From Blastomonas sp. AAP53 (lineage in GTDB: Bacteria > Pseudomonadota > Alphaproteobacteria > Sphingomonadales > Sphingomonadaceae): a stretch of DNA of 64,000 nt. The notes beneath the pieces were generated by a model. The model had not been told where the DNA came from. It made no database searches and saw nothing but the letters and a program-made list of their open reading frames with translations. The DNA lies in NCBI RefSeq assembly GCF_000331245.1, contig NZ_ANFZ01000013.1, positions 1 to 64,000 on the forward strand. The letters are read 5' to 3'. The position numbers and the translations under genes are program-made. Below are positions 31,207-40,651 of this stretch, in pieces (the first letter of the stretch is position 1; every line of letters starts with the position of its first letter).

Positions 31207-31620
31207 ATGACTCAATATTGGCTGATGAAGTCTGAACCCGAAGAATATGGCTGGCACGATCTGGTCCGCGATGGCGAGGGCACCTGGGACGGGGTGCGCA
31301 ACGCGCAGGCCTCCAACAACCTCAAGGCCATGCGGACAGGCGATCTGGCACTGTTCTATCATTCGCGCACCGGGCTTGAGGCGGTGGGGATCATGGAAAT
31401 CAGCGCAGAGGCGTTTCCCGATCCCAACGACGAAAGCGGCCGCTGGGTCGCGGTGAAGGTCAAGCCGGTCGAAGCGCTGAAAAAACCGGTGTCGCTCAAA
31501 GCAATGAAGCTGCGTCCCGCGCTCGCCGACATGGCGATGCTGCGCCAGTCGCGGCTGTCGGTCGCTGCGCTGAGCGCGGAGGAATGGGCGGAAATTCTGG
31601 CCATGGCGGGGAACGGATAG
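31207..31620 (+). CDS. EVE domain protein
   Basis: A 137-residue EVE domain, a PUA/YTH-like fold that binds modified bases. The start YWLMKSEPEEYGW and the segments WDGVRNAQASNNLKAM and FYHSRTGLEAVGIMEI are diagnostic. Cellular role in bacteria is unsettled. An ATG at 31195 would add four residues. It is divergent from the oxygenase gene. Confidence 0.92.
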   Translation: MTQYWLMKSEPEEYGWHDLVRDGEGTWDGVRNAQASNNLKAMRTGDLALFYHSRTGLEAVGIMEISAEAFPDPNDESGRWVAVKVKPVEALKKPVSLKAMKLRPALADMAMLRQSRLSVAALSAEEWAEILAMAGNG

Positions 31621-31636
31621 GCCCAGCCCGCGTAAT
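31610..31636 (+). promoter_or_regulatory. EcfG-type stress promoter upstream of csbD
   Basis: GGAAC at 31610-31614, 16 bases, then CGTAAT at 31631-31636, resembling the GGAAC-N16/17-CGTT promoter of alphaproteobacterial general stress sigma factors. It lies about 50 bases upstream of csbD, overlapping the end of the EVE gene. csbD homologues are typical members of that regulon. Confidence 0.4.
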
Positions 31637-31687
31637 CTGTCTTGAAGCCGGGGATGATCCCCCGCAGCCATTTTGAGGAGACAGAAC

Positions 31688-31870
31688 ATGGGTGAATTTC
31701 AGGACAAGGCCAAGGGCACCGGCAACGATCTGGCGGGCAAGGTCAAGGAAGGCATCGGTTCGGTGACCAACAATCCCGAACTCGAAGCCGAAGGCAAGGC
31801 CCAGCAGCTCAAGGGCGATGCTCAGAAGCTCAAAGGCGACGTGAAGGGTGCGTTCGGCGACAAGGCCTGA
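31688..31870 (+). CDS. csbD: CsbD family stress protein
   Basis: A 60-residue hydrophilic CsbD-like protein: GEFQDKAKGTGNDLAGKVKEG, then AEGKAQQLKGDAQKLKGD, with repeated KGD/KG units and probable disorder. Members rise strongly under general stress; the biochemical role is unknown. A GAGGAGA ribosome site precedes ATG 31688. Confidence 0.9.
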   Translation: MGEFQDKAKGTGNDLAGKVKEGIGSVTNNPELEAEGKAQQLKGDAQKLKGDVKGAFGDKA

Positions 31871-31897
31871 GCGTTTTCTGATCTGAACTGACATCAA

Positions 31898-31934
31898 GAC
31901 CGGCCCTCCGCGCAAGCAGGGGGTCGGTTTTTTG
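31898..31934 (+). terminator. Terminator after csbD
   Basis: Inverted GACCGGCCC / GGGGGTCGGT arms with a CGCGCAAGC loop followed by six or more T residues. It is placed 28 bases after the csbD stop. Confidence 0.75.
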
Positions 31935-31964
31935 TGTCCTCATGTGACGCGCGCGCCGTTGACT

Positions 31965-32052
31965 CGGTCCCCTGCGAAGGCAGGGGGCCATCTCCTGACC
32001 GATGTGTCGGATGTGCCTGCAGGAGATGGACCCCCGCCTTCGCGGGGGATCG
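31965..32052. repeat. Nested inverted repeat between convergent genes
   Basis: Outer arms TCCCCTGCGAAGGCAGGGG and CCCCCGCCTTCGCGGGGGA, inner arms CCATCTCCTG and CAGGAGATGG. Each outer arm is itself a hairpin. It separates csbD from the TPP enzyme gene, which ends toward it. Confidence 0.85.
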
Positions 32053-32070
32053 CCTTGAGAGATGAGGTTT

Positions 32071-33747
32071 TTACGCGCGACCCCGCAGGCCGCTGACGGT
32101 GGCACCGCTTGCGGCGATATTCTCGATCTCGGTCTTGAGGTGCAGCAGCTTGAGCCCCGGGCGCTCCAGCGCATCGGCCAGCGCGGGCGCGAAATCGTCG
32201 GTGCGCTCCACCGTCGCGGCCCAGCCACCATAAGCGCGGGCGAGGGCGGCGAAGTCCGGGTTCTGGAGCGTCGTCGCCGACAGCCGCGTGGGGTATTCGC
32301 GCTCCTGGTGCATGCGGATGGTGCCATAGGCGCCGTTGTCGATGACGATCACCAGCAGGTCGACGCCATATTGCACCGCCGTCGCCAGCTCCTGCCCGTT
32401 CATCAGGAAATCGCCATCGCCTGCCAGTGCGACGACCTTGCGGTCGGGGAGGCGCAACGCGGCTGCGACCGCAGCGGGAACGCCATAGCCCATCGCGCCC
32501 GCTGTCGGGGCCAGCTGCGAGGGCTTTTCGCCATAGGGCCAGTAGCGGTGCCACCAGCCCGAGAAATTGCCCGCGCCGTTGCAGATGACGGTGTCGGCAG
32601 GCATCGCCTCGCGCATCGCCTTGACGCACTGGCCGAGGTCCAGCGTCGCGCCGGTCGGCTGCGGATCGGAGAATGCCAGCCATTCGGCATGCGCCTGCGC
32701 CCCGGTGTCGAAATGCACCGCATCTTCATCCCCCAAGCCTTCATCCCAAAGCGCGGCGGCCTCTGCGAATTCATCCATGTCGGCGCACAAGGGCAGGTCG
32801 GTGCGATAGACGCGGCCCAGCTCATTGGGGTCGGGATGAACATGCGCGAGCAGCTGGTCGGGATGCTCGGGCGTGATCAGCGTATAGCCATCGGTCGTCG
32901 CCTCGCCCAGCCGCGCACCGACCGCGAGGATCAGGTCGGCGGACTTGACCCGGGCAACCAGCTTGGGGTTGGGGCCATAGCCCAGGTTGCCTGCCCAGAC
33001 CGGCGAATTATTGTCGAACGCATCCTGCTGGCGGAACGCGCAGGCCACGGGCAGGCCGATACGCTCGGCGAAGAGCTGGAAGTTGGCGCGCGCCGATGGG
33101 CTCCAGTCCGCGCCGCCGATGATCGCGATCGGGGACTTCGCACCGGCGAGCATCTCCATCAGCACTGCAAAGCCGTTGGGGCACACCGGCTGCACCGGGC
33201 GCGTGACGCGCGGGCGATCGATTGCCTCGACCACGTCCTTGAGCATGTCCTCGGGCAAGGCGAGCACGACAGGGCCGGGGCGGCCCGAGATCGCGACCGA
33301 GAACGCACGCGCGACATATTCGGGGATGCGCGCCGCATCGTCGATCCGCGCCGCCCATTTGCAAAGCGGGGTGAACATCGCCTGGAAGTCGACCTCCTGA
33401 AAGCCCTCGCGGTCGCGCATGCTGCGATCCACATCGCCGATGAACAGGATCATCGGCTTGCTGTCCTGCATCGCCACATGCACGCCGATGCTGGCGTTGG
33501 TTGCGCCCGGGCCGCGCGTGACGAAGGCGACGCCGGGACGCCCGGTCATCGCACCATCGGCGCAGGCCATGAACGTCACGCCGCCTTCCTGGCGGCAGAC
33601 CACAGTCTCGATGGCGGGCACATCGTGCAGCGCATCGAGCACCGCGAGGAAGCTTTCGCCCGGCACGGTGAAGATGCGGTCGGAGCCCTGGATCGCGAGC
33701 TGGTCCACAAGCACGCGTCCACCAGTGCGGGGGGTTTTGCCGGTCAT
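32071..33747 (-). CDS. Thiamine pyrophosphate enzyme, acetolactate synthase-like
   Basis: A 558-residue ThDP enzyme with the three-domain layout of acetolactate synthase large subunits: PYR domain with E31 in TVPGESFLAVL (the cofactor-activating Glu), a central domain, and the PP domain with GDGDFLMNGQELATA, the ThDP/Mg motif. No small subunit or ilvC is adjacent, so a catabolic carboligase or decarboxylase role is as likely as valine synthesis. It follows the isoaspartyl peptidase gene by 27 bases on the same strand. Confidence 0.85.
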   Translation of the reverse strand: MTGKTPRTGGRVLVDQLAIQGSDRIFTVPGESFLAVLDALHDVPAIETVVCRQEGGVTFMACADGAMTGRPGVAFVTRGPGATNASIGVHVAMQDSKPMILFIGDVDRSMRDREGFQEVDFQAMFTPLCKWAARIDDAARIPEYVARAFSVAISGRPGPVVLALPEDMLKDVVEAIDRPRVTRPVQPVCPNGFAVLMEMLAGAKSPIAIIGGADWSPSARANFQLFAERIGLPVACAFRQQDAFDNNSPVWAGNLGYGPNPKLVARVKSADLILAVGARLGEATTDGYTLITPEHPDQLLAHVHPDPNELGRVYRTDLPLCADMDEFAEAAALWDEGLGDEDAVHFDTGAQAHAEWLAFSDPQPTGATLDLGQCVKAMREAMPADTVICNGAGNFSGWWHRYWPYGEKPSQLAPTAGAMGYGVPAAVAAALRLPDRKVVALAGDGDFLMNGQELATAVQYGVDLLVIVIDNGAYGTIRMHQEREYPTRLSATTLQNPDFAALARAYGGWAATVERTDDFAPALADALERPGLKLLHLKTEIENIAASGATVSGLRGRA

Positions 33748-33774
33748 ATCGATCCTCGCCTTGTTCTTTTGCGC

Positions 33775-34869
33775 TTATTCGTCGCCGTAGATGGCGACCG
33801 AGCGTGCGCCGTCGCTGCTCGCCATGCCGCGGAACATGCCGGGCGTGTCGAAGCTGTAGCCCTTGTGGCCCCACGGGGTGAGATAGATGATCCCGCCCGA
33901 GCCGCCCAGTGCCCCCATCTCGCCGATCACCGCGTCGGCAATCGCCTGCACCTCTTCGGCAGACAGCGAGCTGGCCAGCAACCGCGCCTGCGATGCCGCA
34001 TCGAGCGTCGTTCCGCCGCGTTCGGCCTCCTGCGCCAGGAATTCGGCGCGCGCCTCGGCTTTCATGCGGATGCGCGTGCAGATTTCATGCGCCACGCCGA
34101 CGCGGATGAAGAATTCGCCCGCGCCGGTGGCGGAGATCGCGCAGCTGCGGTCATCGGCATAAGTGCCCGCGCCGATCAGCGGCGAATCGCCGATGCGGCC
34201 ATAGCGCTTGCCGGTGAGCCCCCCGGTCGATGTGCCCGCCGCGACATTGCCATGCGTATCGCGCGCGACAGCGCCGACGGTGCCGTATTTCAGATCGACA
34301 TCGAACCAGCCGACCTTCTTCGCCTTGAGCTCTTCCAGCTGCCGCTTGCGCTCGGGCGTTCCGAAATAGCTGTTGTCGACCTGGACCAGCCCCATTTCGG
34401 CAGAGAAACGGTCCGCACCTTCGCCCGAAAGCAGCACATGCGGGCTTTCTTCCATCACCTTGCGCGCGAGCAGGATGGGGTTGCGGGTATTGTGCGCGCG
34501 GGCGATGGCGCCGGCCTTGCGATCGGTACCATCCATGATCGCGGCATCCAGCTCGTTGGTGCCCTCATAGGTATACACCGCGCCATGTCCTGCGTTGAAA
34601 TTCGGGTCGTCCTCCAGCACGATGATCGCCGCCTGCACCGCATCCATCGCGCTGCCGCCCTGGCGCAGCACATCGGACCCGGCGGCGAGCGCCCGGTCGA
34701 GCGCCACGCGCACGGCGGCGTCGGTCTCGGGCGAAACGCGCGAGCGTTCGAGGATGCCTGCGCCGCCATGGATGACCAGCGACCAGCCAGGCTGGGCAGT
34801 CTCGGGCGTGGCGGCGGCGGGGGCGGATACAGACATCAGAAAGGCTCCAAGCAACAGGATCAGGCGCAT
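33775..34869 (-). CDS. Isoaspartyl peptidase/L-asparaginase, exported
   Basis: A 364-residue Ntn-hydrolase with a signal peptide (LLLGAFLMSVSAPAAA). The nucleophile is T197 in KYGTVGAVA, which becomes the N-terminus of the small subunit after self-cleavage. GGAGIL near residue 36, GTSTGGLTGKRYGRIGDSP and GTGAGEFF-like SATGAGEFF are family motifs. It releases isoaspartyl residues or asparagine ammonia, here in the periplasm. Confidence 0.92.
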   Translation of the reverse strand: MRLILLLGAFLMSVSAPAAATPETAQPGWSLVIHGGAGILERSRVSPETDAAVRVALDRALAAGSDVLRQGGSAMDAVQAAIIVLEDDPNFNAGHGAVYTYEGTNELDAAIMDGTDRKAGAIARAHNTRNPILLARKVMEESPHVLLSGEGADRFSAEMGLVQVDNSYFGTPERKRQLEELKAKKVGWFDVDLKYGTVGAVARDTHGNVAAGTSTGGLTGKRYGRIGDSPLIGAGTYADDRSCAISATGAGEFFIRVGVAHEICTRIRMKAEARAEFLAQEAERGGTTLDAASQARLLASSLSAEEVQAIADAVIGEMGALGGSGGIIYLTPWGHKGYSFDTPGMFRGMASSDGARSVAIYGDE

Positions 34870-35008
34870 GTTCAGCTCCCAGCGTCCAGGGCATAGCGTT
34901 AGCCCGGGCGATTAAAGACCTTTGAGGCCCCACGCAAACTTTGTGTGGAAACCGGACCAACGCTTGGGCAATGTCTGGCCTGGGCAAAGGTTCCGGGGAG
35001 GCACGGCG

Positions 35009-35476
35009 ATGGACCAGACGATCACGATCAGCGAGGATGACCTGACCGGCGACGATATCGTCGCGCTGCTGCGCTACCATCTCGGTCAGATGGTGCAGCA
35101 CTCGCCGATCTGTTCGGTCCACGCGTTTCCGGTCGAGCGGCTGCGCGCACCCGATGTCACCTTCTACGCGCTGCGCATCGATGGCCAGCTTGCCGGGTGC
35201 GGGGCGCTCAAGCAGATCGACGCCACCCATGGCGAGCTCAAGTCGATGCGCACCGATCCTGCATTCCTGCGGCGCGGGCTGGGCGAGGCGATGCTGCTGC
35301 ACCTGATCGGCGAGGCGCGCGCGCGTGGCTATACCCGGCTCAGTCTGGAGACCGGCTTGCCCGAGCCGTTCCATCCGGCGCACGCACTGTACGCCAAGCA
35401 CGGCTTCGAACGCTGCGCCCCCTTTGGCGATTACACCGAAGACCCGTTCAGCATGTGCATGACGCGCACGCTGTAA
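35009..35476 (+). CDS. GNAT family acetyltransferase
   Basis: A 155-residue GCN5-type acetyltransferase. The acetyl-CoA loop is MRTDPAFLRRGLGEAMLLHL (about 79-98), followed by ARGYTRLSLETGLPEPFHPAHALYAKHGF as in YafP/ElaA-like enzymes. ATG 35009 follows GGGGAGG. Substrate unknown. It converges on the DUF1176 gene with a 6-base gap. Confidence 0.85.
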   Translation: MDQTITISEDDLTGDDIVALLRYHLGQMVQHSPICSVHAFPVERLRAPDVTFYALRIDGQLAGCGALKQIDATHGELKSMRTDPAFLRRGLGEAMLLHLIGEARARGYTRLSLETGLPEPFHPAHALYAKHGFERCAPFGDYTEDPFSMCMTRTL

Positions 35477-35482
35477 GGCTGG

Positions 35483-36532
35483 TCAGCGCACGACGGAGAC
35501 GTCGGTGATCCAGACGCGTGGCCATTCCCACACGCCGCGGCAGTCGCCCATCTCGTGCTTTTCGCTGAGGCGGAACATCTCGCCATCCCAGACATAGCTG
35601 CTGGCGACGCCGCAGTCGCCCAGCCCGCGGCCCTTGGCGAATTCGGACAGCTCGCCGGTTTCCGGCGAAAAGCTGGCATTGACCACCTGCGGCACCTGAT
35701 CGTCCCCGCCCCAGCCGGTCGCGCCGTCGAACTTCGCCGGCTTGAACTCCCATGCCGCATTGGGGTCTTCCATCGGCCGTTCGGCGATCATCACTGCCGC
35801 GCCGAAATTATACGCACCCGAATCGCAGGCGATCAGCGCCAGCGCCATGTCCTTGCCTTCGCGCTGACCGAGCGGATGTACCGTGTCTTCCACGCCCTCC
35901 ATCCGGTATTCGCAACCGGTCTCGGTGATGATCCTGGGATAATCCTTCATGTCGGGCAGTTCGGTCAGCCTGGATGCCGCGCGTGCGACCAGCTTCGGCG
36001 CTGGAGGGGGCAGGGCGCTGTCCGTCTTGGGCCCGGTGGCGATGATCGCGCCGCTGGTGCCCGCGCGCTGCTGCACCGCATCGATGTAGCGCAAGGCCGC
36101 CGAGGATCCTGCGAGCGAGAGCAGCACCGACGTGCCATCGGACAGGATCAGCTGCGCCTGGCTGCCATTGGCAAGCGTCCGGGCGATGCCAAGCGTCTGC
36201 GCTTCGTCCAGCCGGGTGTTGCCGCTGGTCCTCTGCGTGCCGGCCAGCGTGGGGCGCGCATCGATCTTCAGCCGCGCCGGGCCTGTCGCCATATCCTGGG
36301 GCGGGGTAAGCTCGATCCGCAATGGCGCATCGGGTCCGCCCTTGCGCCAGATGCGCACCGCCATCGCGGTGGTGAAATCACCACCTTCTTCCGCGAGCGT
36401 CCCGGCCTCGCACGACCACACATTGTCGCAGGCGACATACCAGTCCTTGAAGGTCTTGATCTCGCCCGGAACGGACCCCGGAACCGGGGCAGCAGCGGTG
36501 GCGGCGGCGGCAAGCAGCAGAGCGGTAATCAT
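35483..36532 (-). CDS. DUF1176 domain exported protein
   Basis: A 349-residue protein starting with a short signal peptide ([15 protein letters not shown]). The mature N-terminus [18 protein letters not shown] and the C-terminal [18 protein letters not shown] followed by EMGDCRGV are characteristic of DUF1176, with cysteines that probably form disulfides. Function unknown; members are periplasmic. Confidence 0.85.
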   Translation of the reverse strand: MITALLLAAAATAAAPVPGSVPGEIKTFKDWYVACDNVWSCEAGTLAEEGGDFTTAMAVRIWRKGGPDAPLRIELTPPQDMATGPARLKIDARPTLAGTQRTSGNTRLDEAQTLGIARTLANGSQAQLILSDGTSVLLSLAGSSAALRYIDAVQQRAGTSGAIIATGPKTDSALPPPAPKLVARAASRLTELPDMKDYPRIITETGCEYRMEGVEDTVHPLGQREGKDMALALIACDSGAYNFGAAVMIAERPMEDPNAAWEFKPAKFDGATGWGGDDQVPQVVNASFSPETGELSEFAKGRGLGDCGVASSYVWDGEMFRLSEKHEMGDCRGVWEWPRVWITDVSVVR

Positions 36533-36618
36533 CGCGGTGTTCGATCCTAGCCAGAGAGGAATTGATCCGTTATGCGGCGGACCTATCCTATTCCAGCGGT
36601 ACCAGAAAGAGGCTCTTC

Positions 36619-37488
36619 ATGGACAAAATGGCAGTTATCGGCGCAGGCCAGATGGGCGCGGGCATCGCGCAGGTCAGCGCGCAGGCAGGCATCCACGTGT
36701 TCCTCTCCGACGTGTCGGTGGAGCTGGCTGAAAAGGGCAAGGCGGGCATCGCCAAGCAGCTGGCGCGCGCGGTCGACAAGGGCAAGCTGGACGCTGCCGA
36801 TGCTGAAGCTGCGCTCGCGCGGATCGAGCCGGTGGGCGATTATGCCAGGATGGCCGATGCCGGTCTGATCATCGAGGCAGCGACCGAGCGCGAGGACATC
36901 AAGCGCATGATCTTCGAGAATGTCGGCAAGGTGCTCCACAAGGACGCGATCCTGGCGAGCAACACCTCGTCGATTCCCATCACGCGCATGGCCGCCGCCA
37001 GCCCCGACGCATCGCGCTTCGTCGGCGTGCATTTCTTCAATCCGGTGCCCGTCATGGGGCTGATCGAGCTGATCCGCGGGCTTGCAACCTCGGACGCGAC
37101 GGTCGATGCCGTGCGCGCCTATGCCGAGCGGATCGGCAAGCGCGTGGTGCAGGCCAATGACGCGCCCGGCTTCATCGTCAACCGCATCCTGCTGCCGATG
37201 CTCAACGAGGCGTGCTTTGCGCTCGGTGAGGGCGTCGCGACGATCGAGGATATCGATGCGGCGGTGCAGCTGGGTCTCAACCACCCGATGGGGCCGCTGA
37301 CGCTCGCCGATTTCATCGGGCTCGATACCTGCCTCAGCATCACCCAGGTGCTGCACAGCACGACGGGCGACCCCAAGTTCCGCCCCGCGCCGCTGCTGGT
37401 GAAATATGTTGAAGCCGGGTGGCTGGGCCGCAAGACCAGGCGCGGTTTCTACGACTATTCGGGCGAAACTCCGGTCCCAACGCGCTGA
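36619..37488 (+). CDS. hbd: 3-hydroxybutyryl-CoA dehydrogenase
   Basis: A 289-residue 3-hydroxyacyl-CoA dehydrogenase that oxidises (S)-3-hydroxybutyryl-CoA with NAD(P). The dinucleotide loop is [11 protein letters not shown] (8-18), and the catalytic pair is H138 in GVHFFNP and E150 in GLIE. The length and the C-terminal helical domain ([16 protein letters not shown]) fit monofunctional Hbd/PaaH. ATG 36619 is the conserved start. It is used in short-chain fatty acid or polyhydroxybutyrate turnover; no other pathway gene is adjacent. Confidence 0.92.
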   Translation: MDKMAVIGAGQMGAGIAQVSAQAGIHVFLSDVSVELAEKGKAGIAKQLARAVDKGKLDAADAEAALARIEPVGDYARMADAGLIIEAATEREDIKRMIFENVGKVLHKDAILASNTSSIPITRMAAASPDASRFVGVHFFNPVPVMGLIELIRGLATSDATVDAVRAYAERIGKRVVQANDAPGFIVNRILLPMLNEACFALGEGVATIEDIDAAVQLGLNHPMGPLTLADFIGLDTCLSITQVLHSTTGDPKFRPAPLLVKYVEAGWLGRKTRRGFYDYSGETPVPTR

Positions 37489-37501
37489 TATCCATCACAG
37501 G

Positions 37502-37530
37502 CTGACAGCCCCGGCAGATTGCGATACACT
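37502..37530 (+). promoter_or_regulatory. Promoter of the FrnE-like gene
   Basis: CTGACA at 37502-37507, 17 bases, TACACT at 37525-37530, 45 bases upstream of the ATG at 37575. The spacer start GCCCCGGCA is identical to that of the rplU promoter. Confidence 0.5.
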
Positions 37531-37574
37531 CGGGTCCGCCGGGGGCGCACAGGGCACAGGCAGTTCGGAGAGCG

Positions 37575-38243
37575 ATGATGACCGCGCATGCGTTGAAGAT
37601 TGATATCGTGTCGGACGTCGTCTGTCCGTGGTGCATCATCGGCTACAAGCAGCTGCAAAAGGCGCTCGAGATGGTCGGCGACGAGGTCGAACCGCAGATC
37701 ACCTGGCATCCGTTCGAGCTCAACCCCAAGATGCTGCCCGAGGGCGAGGCGATCTCGGAGCATGTCGCGCGCAAATATGGTGCAAGCGCGGAGCAGAGCG
37801 CGGCCAACCGCCAGCGGCTCAAGGACACCGGCGAGCGGCTGGGCTTCGAGTTCCAGTACGGCCCCGGCATGCGCATCTACAACACCTTCAAGGCGCACCA
37901 GCTGCTGACCTGGGCGGGCGACACCCAGGGCGGCGAGGCGCAGACCCGGCTCAAGCTCGCGCTGTTCACGGCGTATTTCCAGGACAATCGCGACGTCAGC
38001 GATGAGGAGGTGCTGCTGGATATCGTTGGTCAGGTCGGGCTCGATCCGGACGCGGGCCGCGCGATCCTCAACGATCCCGACAACGAGGCCGAAGTCCGCG
38101 CGCATCTCGACCACTGGATCGAACAGGGCATCAGCGGCGTGCCCGCGATCATCTTCGACGGCAAATACCTGGTCCCCGGCGCACAGGAGGCCGAAACCTT
38201 CGTCAACGTGATCCGCAAGGTGCGCGAGAAGGCGCTGGCTTGA
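37575..38243 (+). CDS. DsbA family oxidoreductase, FrnE-like
   Basis: A 222-residue thioredoxin-fold protein with a CPWC active site (residues 17-20) in IVSDVVCPWCIIG. It has no signal peptide, so it acts in the cytoplasm, as FrnE-type disulfide isomerases do. ISGVPAIIFDGKYLVPGAQ near the C-terminus contains the cis-Pro loop (GVPA). FrnE relatives are linked to oxidative stress. Confidence 0.9.
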   Translation: MMTAHALKIDIVSDVVCPWCIIGYKQLQKALEMVGDEVEPQITWHPFELNPKMLPEGEAISEHVARKYGASAEQSAANRQRLKDTGERLGFEFQYGPGMRIYNTFKAHQLLTWAGDTQGGEAQTRLKLALFTAYFQDNRDVSDEEVLLDIVGQVGLDPDAGRAILNDPDNEAEVRAHLDHWIEQGISGVPAIIFDGKYLVPGAQEAETFVNVIRKVREKALA

Positions 38244-38276
38244 GTGGGTGCAACCGGAGGTCTCCCACCGACATCC

Positions 38277-38380
38277 GCTCAGCCTGAGCCTGTCGAAGGC
38301 CCCGCGCTGCCCTGTCCGGATTTCGCCGGTAGATACCGCACCAAGCTCCGCTCAGCCTGAGCTTGTCGAAGGCCCCGCGC
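38277..38380. repeat. Tandem dispersed repeats
   Basis: Two same-orientation copies of CTCAGCCTGAGC(C/T)TGTCGAAGGCCCCGCG at 38277-38307 and 38350-38380. The second overlaps the 3' end of the GIY-YIG gene and encodes its last residues and stop. Confidence 0.9.
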
Positions 38381-38675
38381 TACTCTGTCCGAATTGAGAC
38401 CGGTTCCGTGCAAGGCTTGAAACCAATTCCCAGTCGCTCGCAATCAACGCTTCCTTCTTCGCGCGAGACCAGCCCTTGATCTGCTGCTCGACCCAGAAGG
38501 CGTCGTCGCGCGTCGAAAAATCTTCCGACCAGATTAGCGTCACTGGAAGCCGCCTTGCGGTGTATCCGCCCAGAGCGCCGCATTGATGCTGCGATAGCCG
38601 ATGCTCGAGATCATCAGTGTGCCCGGCATAATAGCTGCCGTCGCTGCATCGCAAAAGGTATGCGTAAAAGGCCAT
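38352..38675 (-). CDS. GIY-YIG nuclease domain protein
   Basis: A 107-residue single-domain GIY-YIG protein of the UPF0213/YhbQ type. It has AYLLRCSDGSYYAG (the GIY..YIG strands), HTDDLEHRLSQH with the catalytic Arg region, and FWVEQQIKGWSRAKKEALI with the metal-binding Glu. The last eight residues, AGPSTSSG, and the TGA come from a dispersed repeat, so the original end of the gene was altered or replaced. Confidence 0.85.
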   Translation of the reverse strand: MAFYAYLLRCSDGSYYAGHTDDLEHRLSQHQCGALGGYTARRLPVTLIWSEDFSTRDDAFWVEQQIKGWSRAKKEALIASDWELVSSLARNRSQFGQSSAGPSTSSG

Positions 38676-38696
38676 CGTCTACACGCTACCGTCTTC

Positions 38697-38767
38697 GCGG
38701 GGCCTTCGACAAGCTCAGGCTGAGCGGGGGGTGGGTGCGGGGCCTTCGACAAGCTCAGGCTGAGCGG
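38697..38767. repeat. Tandem dispersed repeats
   Basis: Two direct copies of CGCGGGGCCTTCGACAAGC... at 38697-38727 and 38737-38767, inverted relative to the pair at 38277-38380. Together the two pairs bracket the GIY-YIG gene with inverted repeats on each side. Confidence 0.9.
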
Positions 38768-38801
38768 AGGTTGGTGCAGGTGACAATATAGGGCAGCCCC
38801 C

Positions 38802-39203
38802 CTAAACCAGCCCCAGCCGTGACAGTTCGCCCAGCATCTCTGCCGGCATCAGGTCCGCCTCGCTGAGCCCTTCGCCCAGGTCCGCAGGGGCATCGGCGGC
38901 TTCGAGATAGCGCCAGCCCTGGTGCGCGCGGCGGGCGATGGATTGCACCGCGATCAGCCGCGGTTCGATGCGGATCCAGATGCGGCCCTGGCCATTGTCC
39001 ATGAAGCCCAGCAAGGGGCTGCGGCCGACGATCGCCTTGTTGAAGATCCAGTAGAGCGAACCGCCCGCCATCTCTTCATGCCGCTTGGGCATGTAGCGCG
39101 TGGTCAGCCGCGCCTCGCCGAGCGGGGCGTGGCTTTCGATCCACTGGCGCAGAGATCCCACGCTCTGCGCGCCAAACGCGATCTTGGTCATGCCGAGCGC
39201 CAT
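38802..39203 (-). CDS. DUF1489 family protein
   Basis: A 133-residue protein of an alphaproteobacterial family of unknown function. Typical segments are TTRYMPKRHEEMAGGSLYWI, GRIWIRIEPRLI and HQGWRYLEAADAPADL. It starts 5 bases after the mgtE stop, so it is cotranscribed with the magnesium transporter. Confidence 0.82.
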   Translation of the reverse strand: MALGMTKIAFGAQSVGSLRQWIESHAPLGEARLTTRYMPKRHEEMAGGSLYWIFNKAIVGRSPLLGFMDNGQGRIWIRIEPRLIAVQSIARRAHQGWRYLEAADAPADLGEGLSEADLMPAEMLGELSRLGLV

Positions 39204-39208
39204 CGCGG

Positions 39209-40651
39209 TCAGAGGCTCGCCAGGCCGCTCGCCACGGCGAGGCCGAGGAACGCGAAAAAGCCCATCGAATCGGTGATCATCGTCACGAACACCGAACTGG
39301 CGACTGCCGGGTCCTGTTCCAGCCGATCAAGCGTCACCGGCACGATGACGCCCGCCATGCCGGCGACGATGATGTTGACCAGGATCGCGAGCGCGATCAC
39401 CCCGCCGAGCATCAGATCAGCAAACACGATCCCGGTGCCGACGCCTATCAGCACCGCGACCGTCGCGCCATTGAGCACCGCGATGCGCAGCTCGCGCCCG
39501 ATGATGCGGCGGGTGTTCGATTGCGTCAGCTGGTTCATCGCCAGCGCGCGCACCGCGACCGCCATGGTCTGCGTGCCCGCATTGCCGCCGACCGAGGCGA
39601 CGATCGGCATCAGCACCGCGAGCGCCACCAGCTGTTCTATCGCGCCGCCGAACACCGCGATAATGCCGCTGGCGACGAGAGCCGTGCCGAGGTTGGCGAT
39701 CAGCCAGCGCACGCGGCTGCTATACGACTGGCGGATCGGCTCGTTGATGTCACCATCGCCCGCGCCCGACATGCGCAGGATGTCTTCGCCCGCCTCTTCC
39801 TGGACGATATGGATGATGTCATCGACGGTGATCTGCCCGACCAGGCGCCCAGCGCCGTCGATCACGGCGGCAGAGATCAGCGCGTATTTCTGGAAGCGCA
39901 GCGCGACCTCTTCCTGGTCCATGTCGGTGGGGATCAAGGTCTGGTCGCGCTTCATCACATCGGCGAGCGCGATGTGGCGCGGGGTGCGCAGGATCCAGCT
40001 CAATTGGCAGGTGCCGACGGGGCGATGCTTGGCATCGACGATGAAGATTTCCCAGAATTCGGTGGTCAGGTCCGCATGTTCGCGCAGATAATCGATCAGC
40101 TGGCCGACGTTCATATGCTCGGGCACCGCGACCAGATCGCGCTGCATCAGGCGTCCGGCGGATTCCTCGGGAAACGACAGCGCATCGACGATCGCGGCGC
40201 GATCGGCCGGTTCCAGCTCGGCGAGCACCGCGCGCTGGTCGGCCTCTTCCATTTCCTCGATTATCGCGACCGCGTCATCGGTCTCGAGCTGCCCGGCGAG
40301 CTCGGCCACCTGCGCGGCGGGCAACGCATCGATGACGTCGTCTCGAACGTAATCGTTGAGTTCGGTGAGCACGTCGGCGCCCAGCAGGTCGGTGATCGCG
40401 CGCGCCAGCGGGCCGCGATATTCGCGTTCGACCAGCTCGAAAAGGTCGGCGATGTCAGCGGGGTGCAACGGCTCGACCAGATCATAGGTCGCCTCGTCGT
40501 CGCCACGGTCCAGCGTCTCGCAAACGTCGCTGACGAAGCCCGGAAGCAGGCGGTTGTCCTCGTCGAGGCTGGTGCTGGCATCGCCGCTGTCGTGCGGGTC
40601 GGCGCTGTGCGGATCGGAATCGCGGAGCGGAGCGTCGGTCGTCTCGGTCAA
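39209..40651 (-). CDS. mgtE: Magnesium transporter MgtE
   Basis: A 480-residue Mg2+ channel. An N-terminal helical MgtE_N domain (LHPADIADLFELVE ...) is followed by two CBS domains (about 170-295) and five membrane helices with the pore segment VGGNAGTQTMAVAVRALA. Cytoplasmic Mg2+ binding closes the pore. I placed the start at a TTG (40651) because a strong AAGGAG precedes it at proper spacing; the open frame continues to 40795 through Arg-rich, non-conserved sequence. Confidence 0.92.
   Translation of the reverse strand: MTETTDAPLRDSDPHSADPHDSGDASTSLDEDNRLLPGFVSDVCETLDRGDDEATYDLVEPLHPADIADLFELVEREYRGPLARAITDLLGADVLTELNDYVRDDVIDALPAAQVAELAGQLETDDAVAIIEEMEEADQRAVLAELEPADRAAIVDALSFPEESAGRLMQRDLVAVPEHMNVGQLIDYLREHADLTTEFWEIFIVDAKHRPVGTCQLSWILRTPRHIALADVMKRDQTLIPTDMDQEEVALRFQKYALISAAVIDGAGRLVGQITVDDIIHIVQEEAGEDILRMSGAGDGDINEPIRQSYSSRVRWLIANLGTALVASGIIAVFGGAIEQLVALAVLMPIVASVGGNAGTQTMAVAVRALAMNQLTQSNTRRIIGRELRIAVLNGATVAVLIGVGTGIVFADLMLGGVIALAILVNIIVAGMAGVIVPVTLDRLEQDPAVASSVFVTMITDSMGFFAFLGLAVASGLASL

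Noticed and set aside
32062-34896. A 944-residue open frame on the plus strand
   Set aside because: It lies opposite the TPP enzyme and isoaspartyl peptidase genes, both of which have clear family motifs. Its His/Arg/Ala-rich composition is that of an antisense frame in high-GC DNA.
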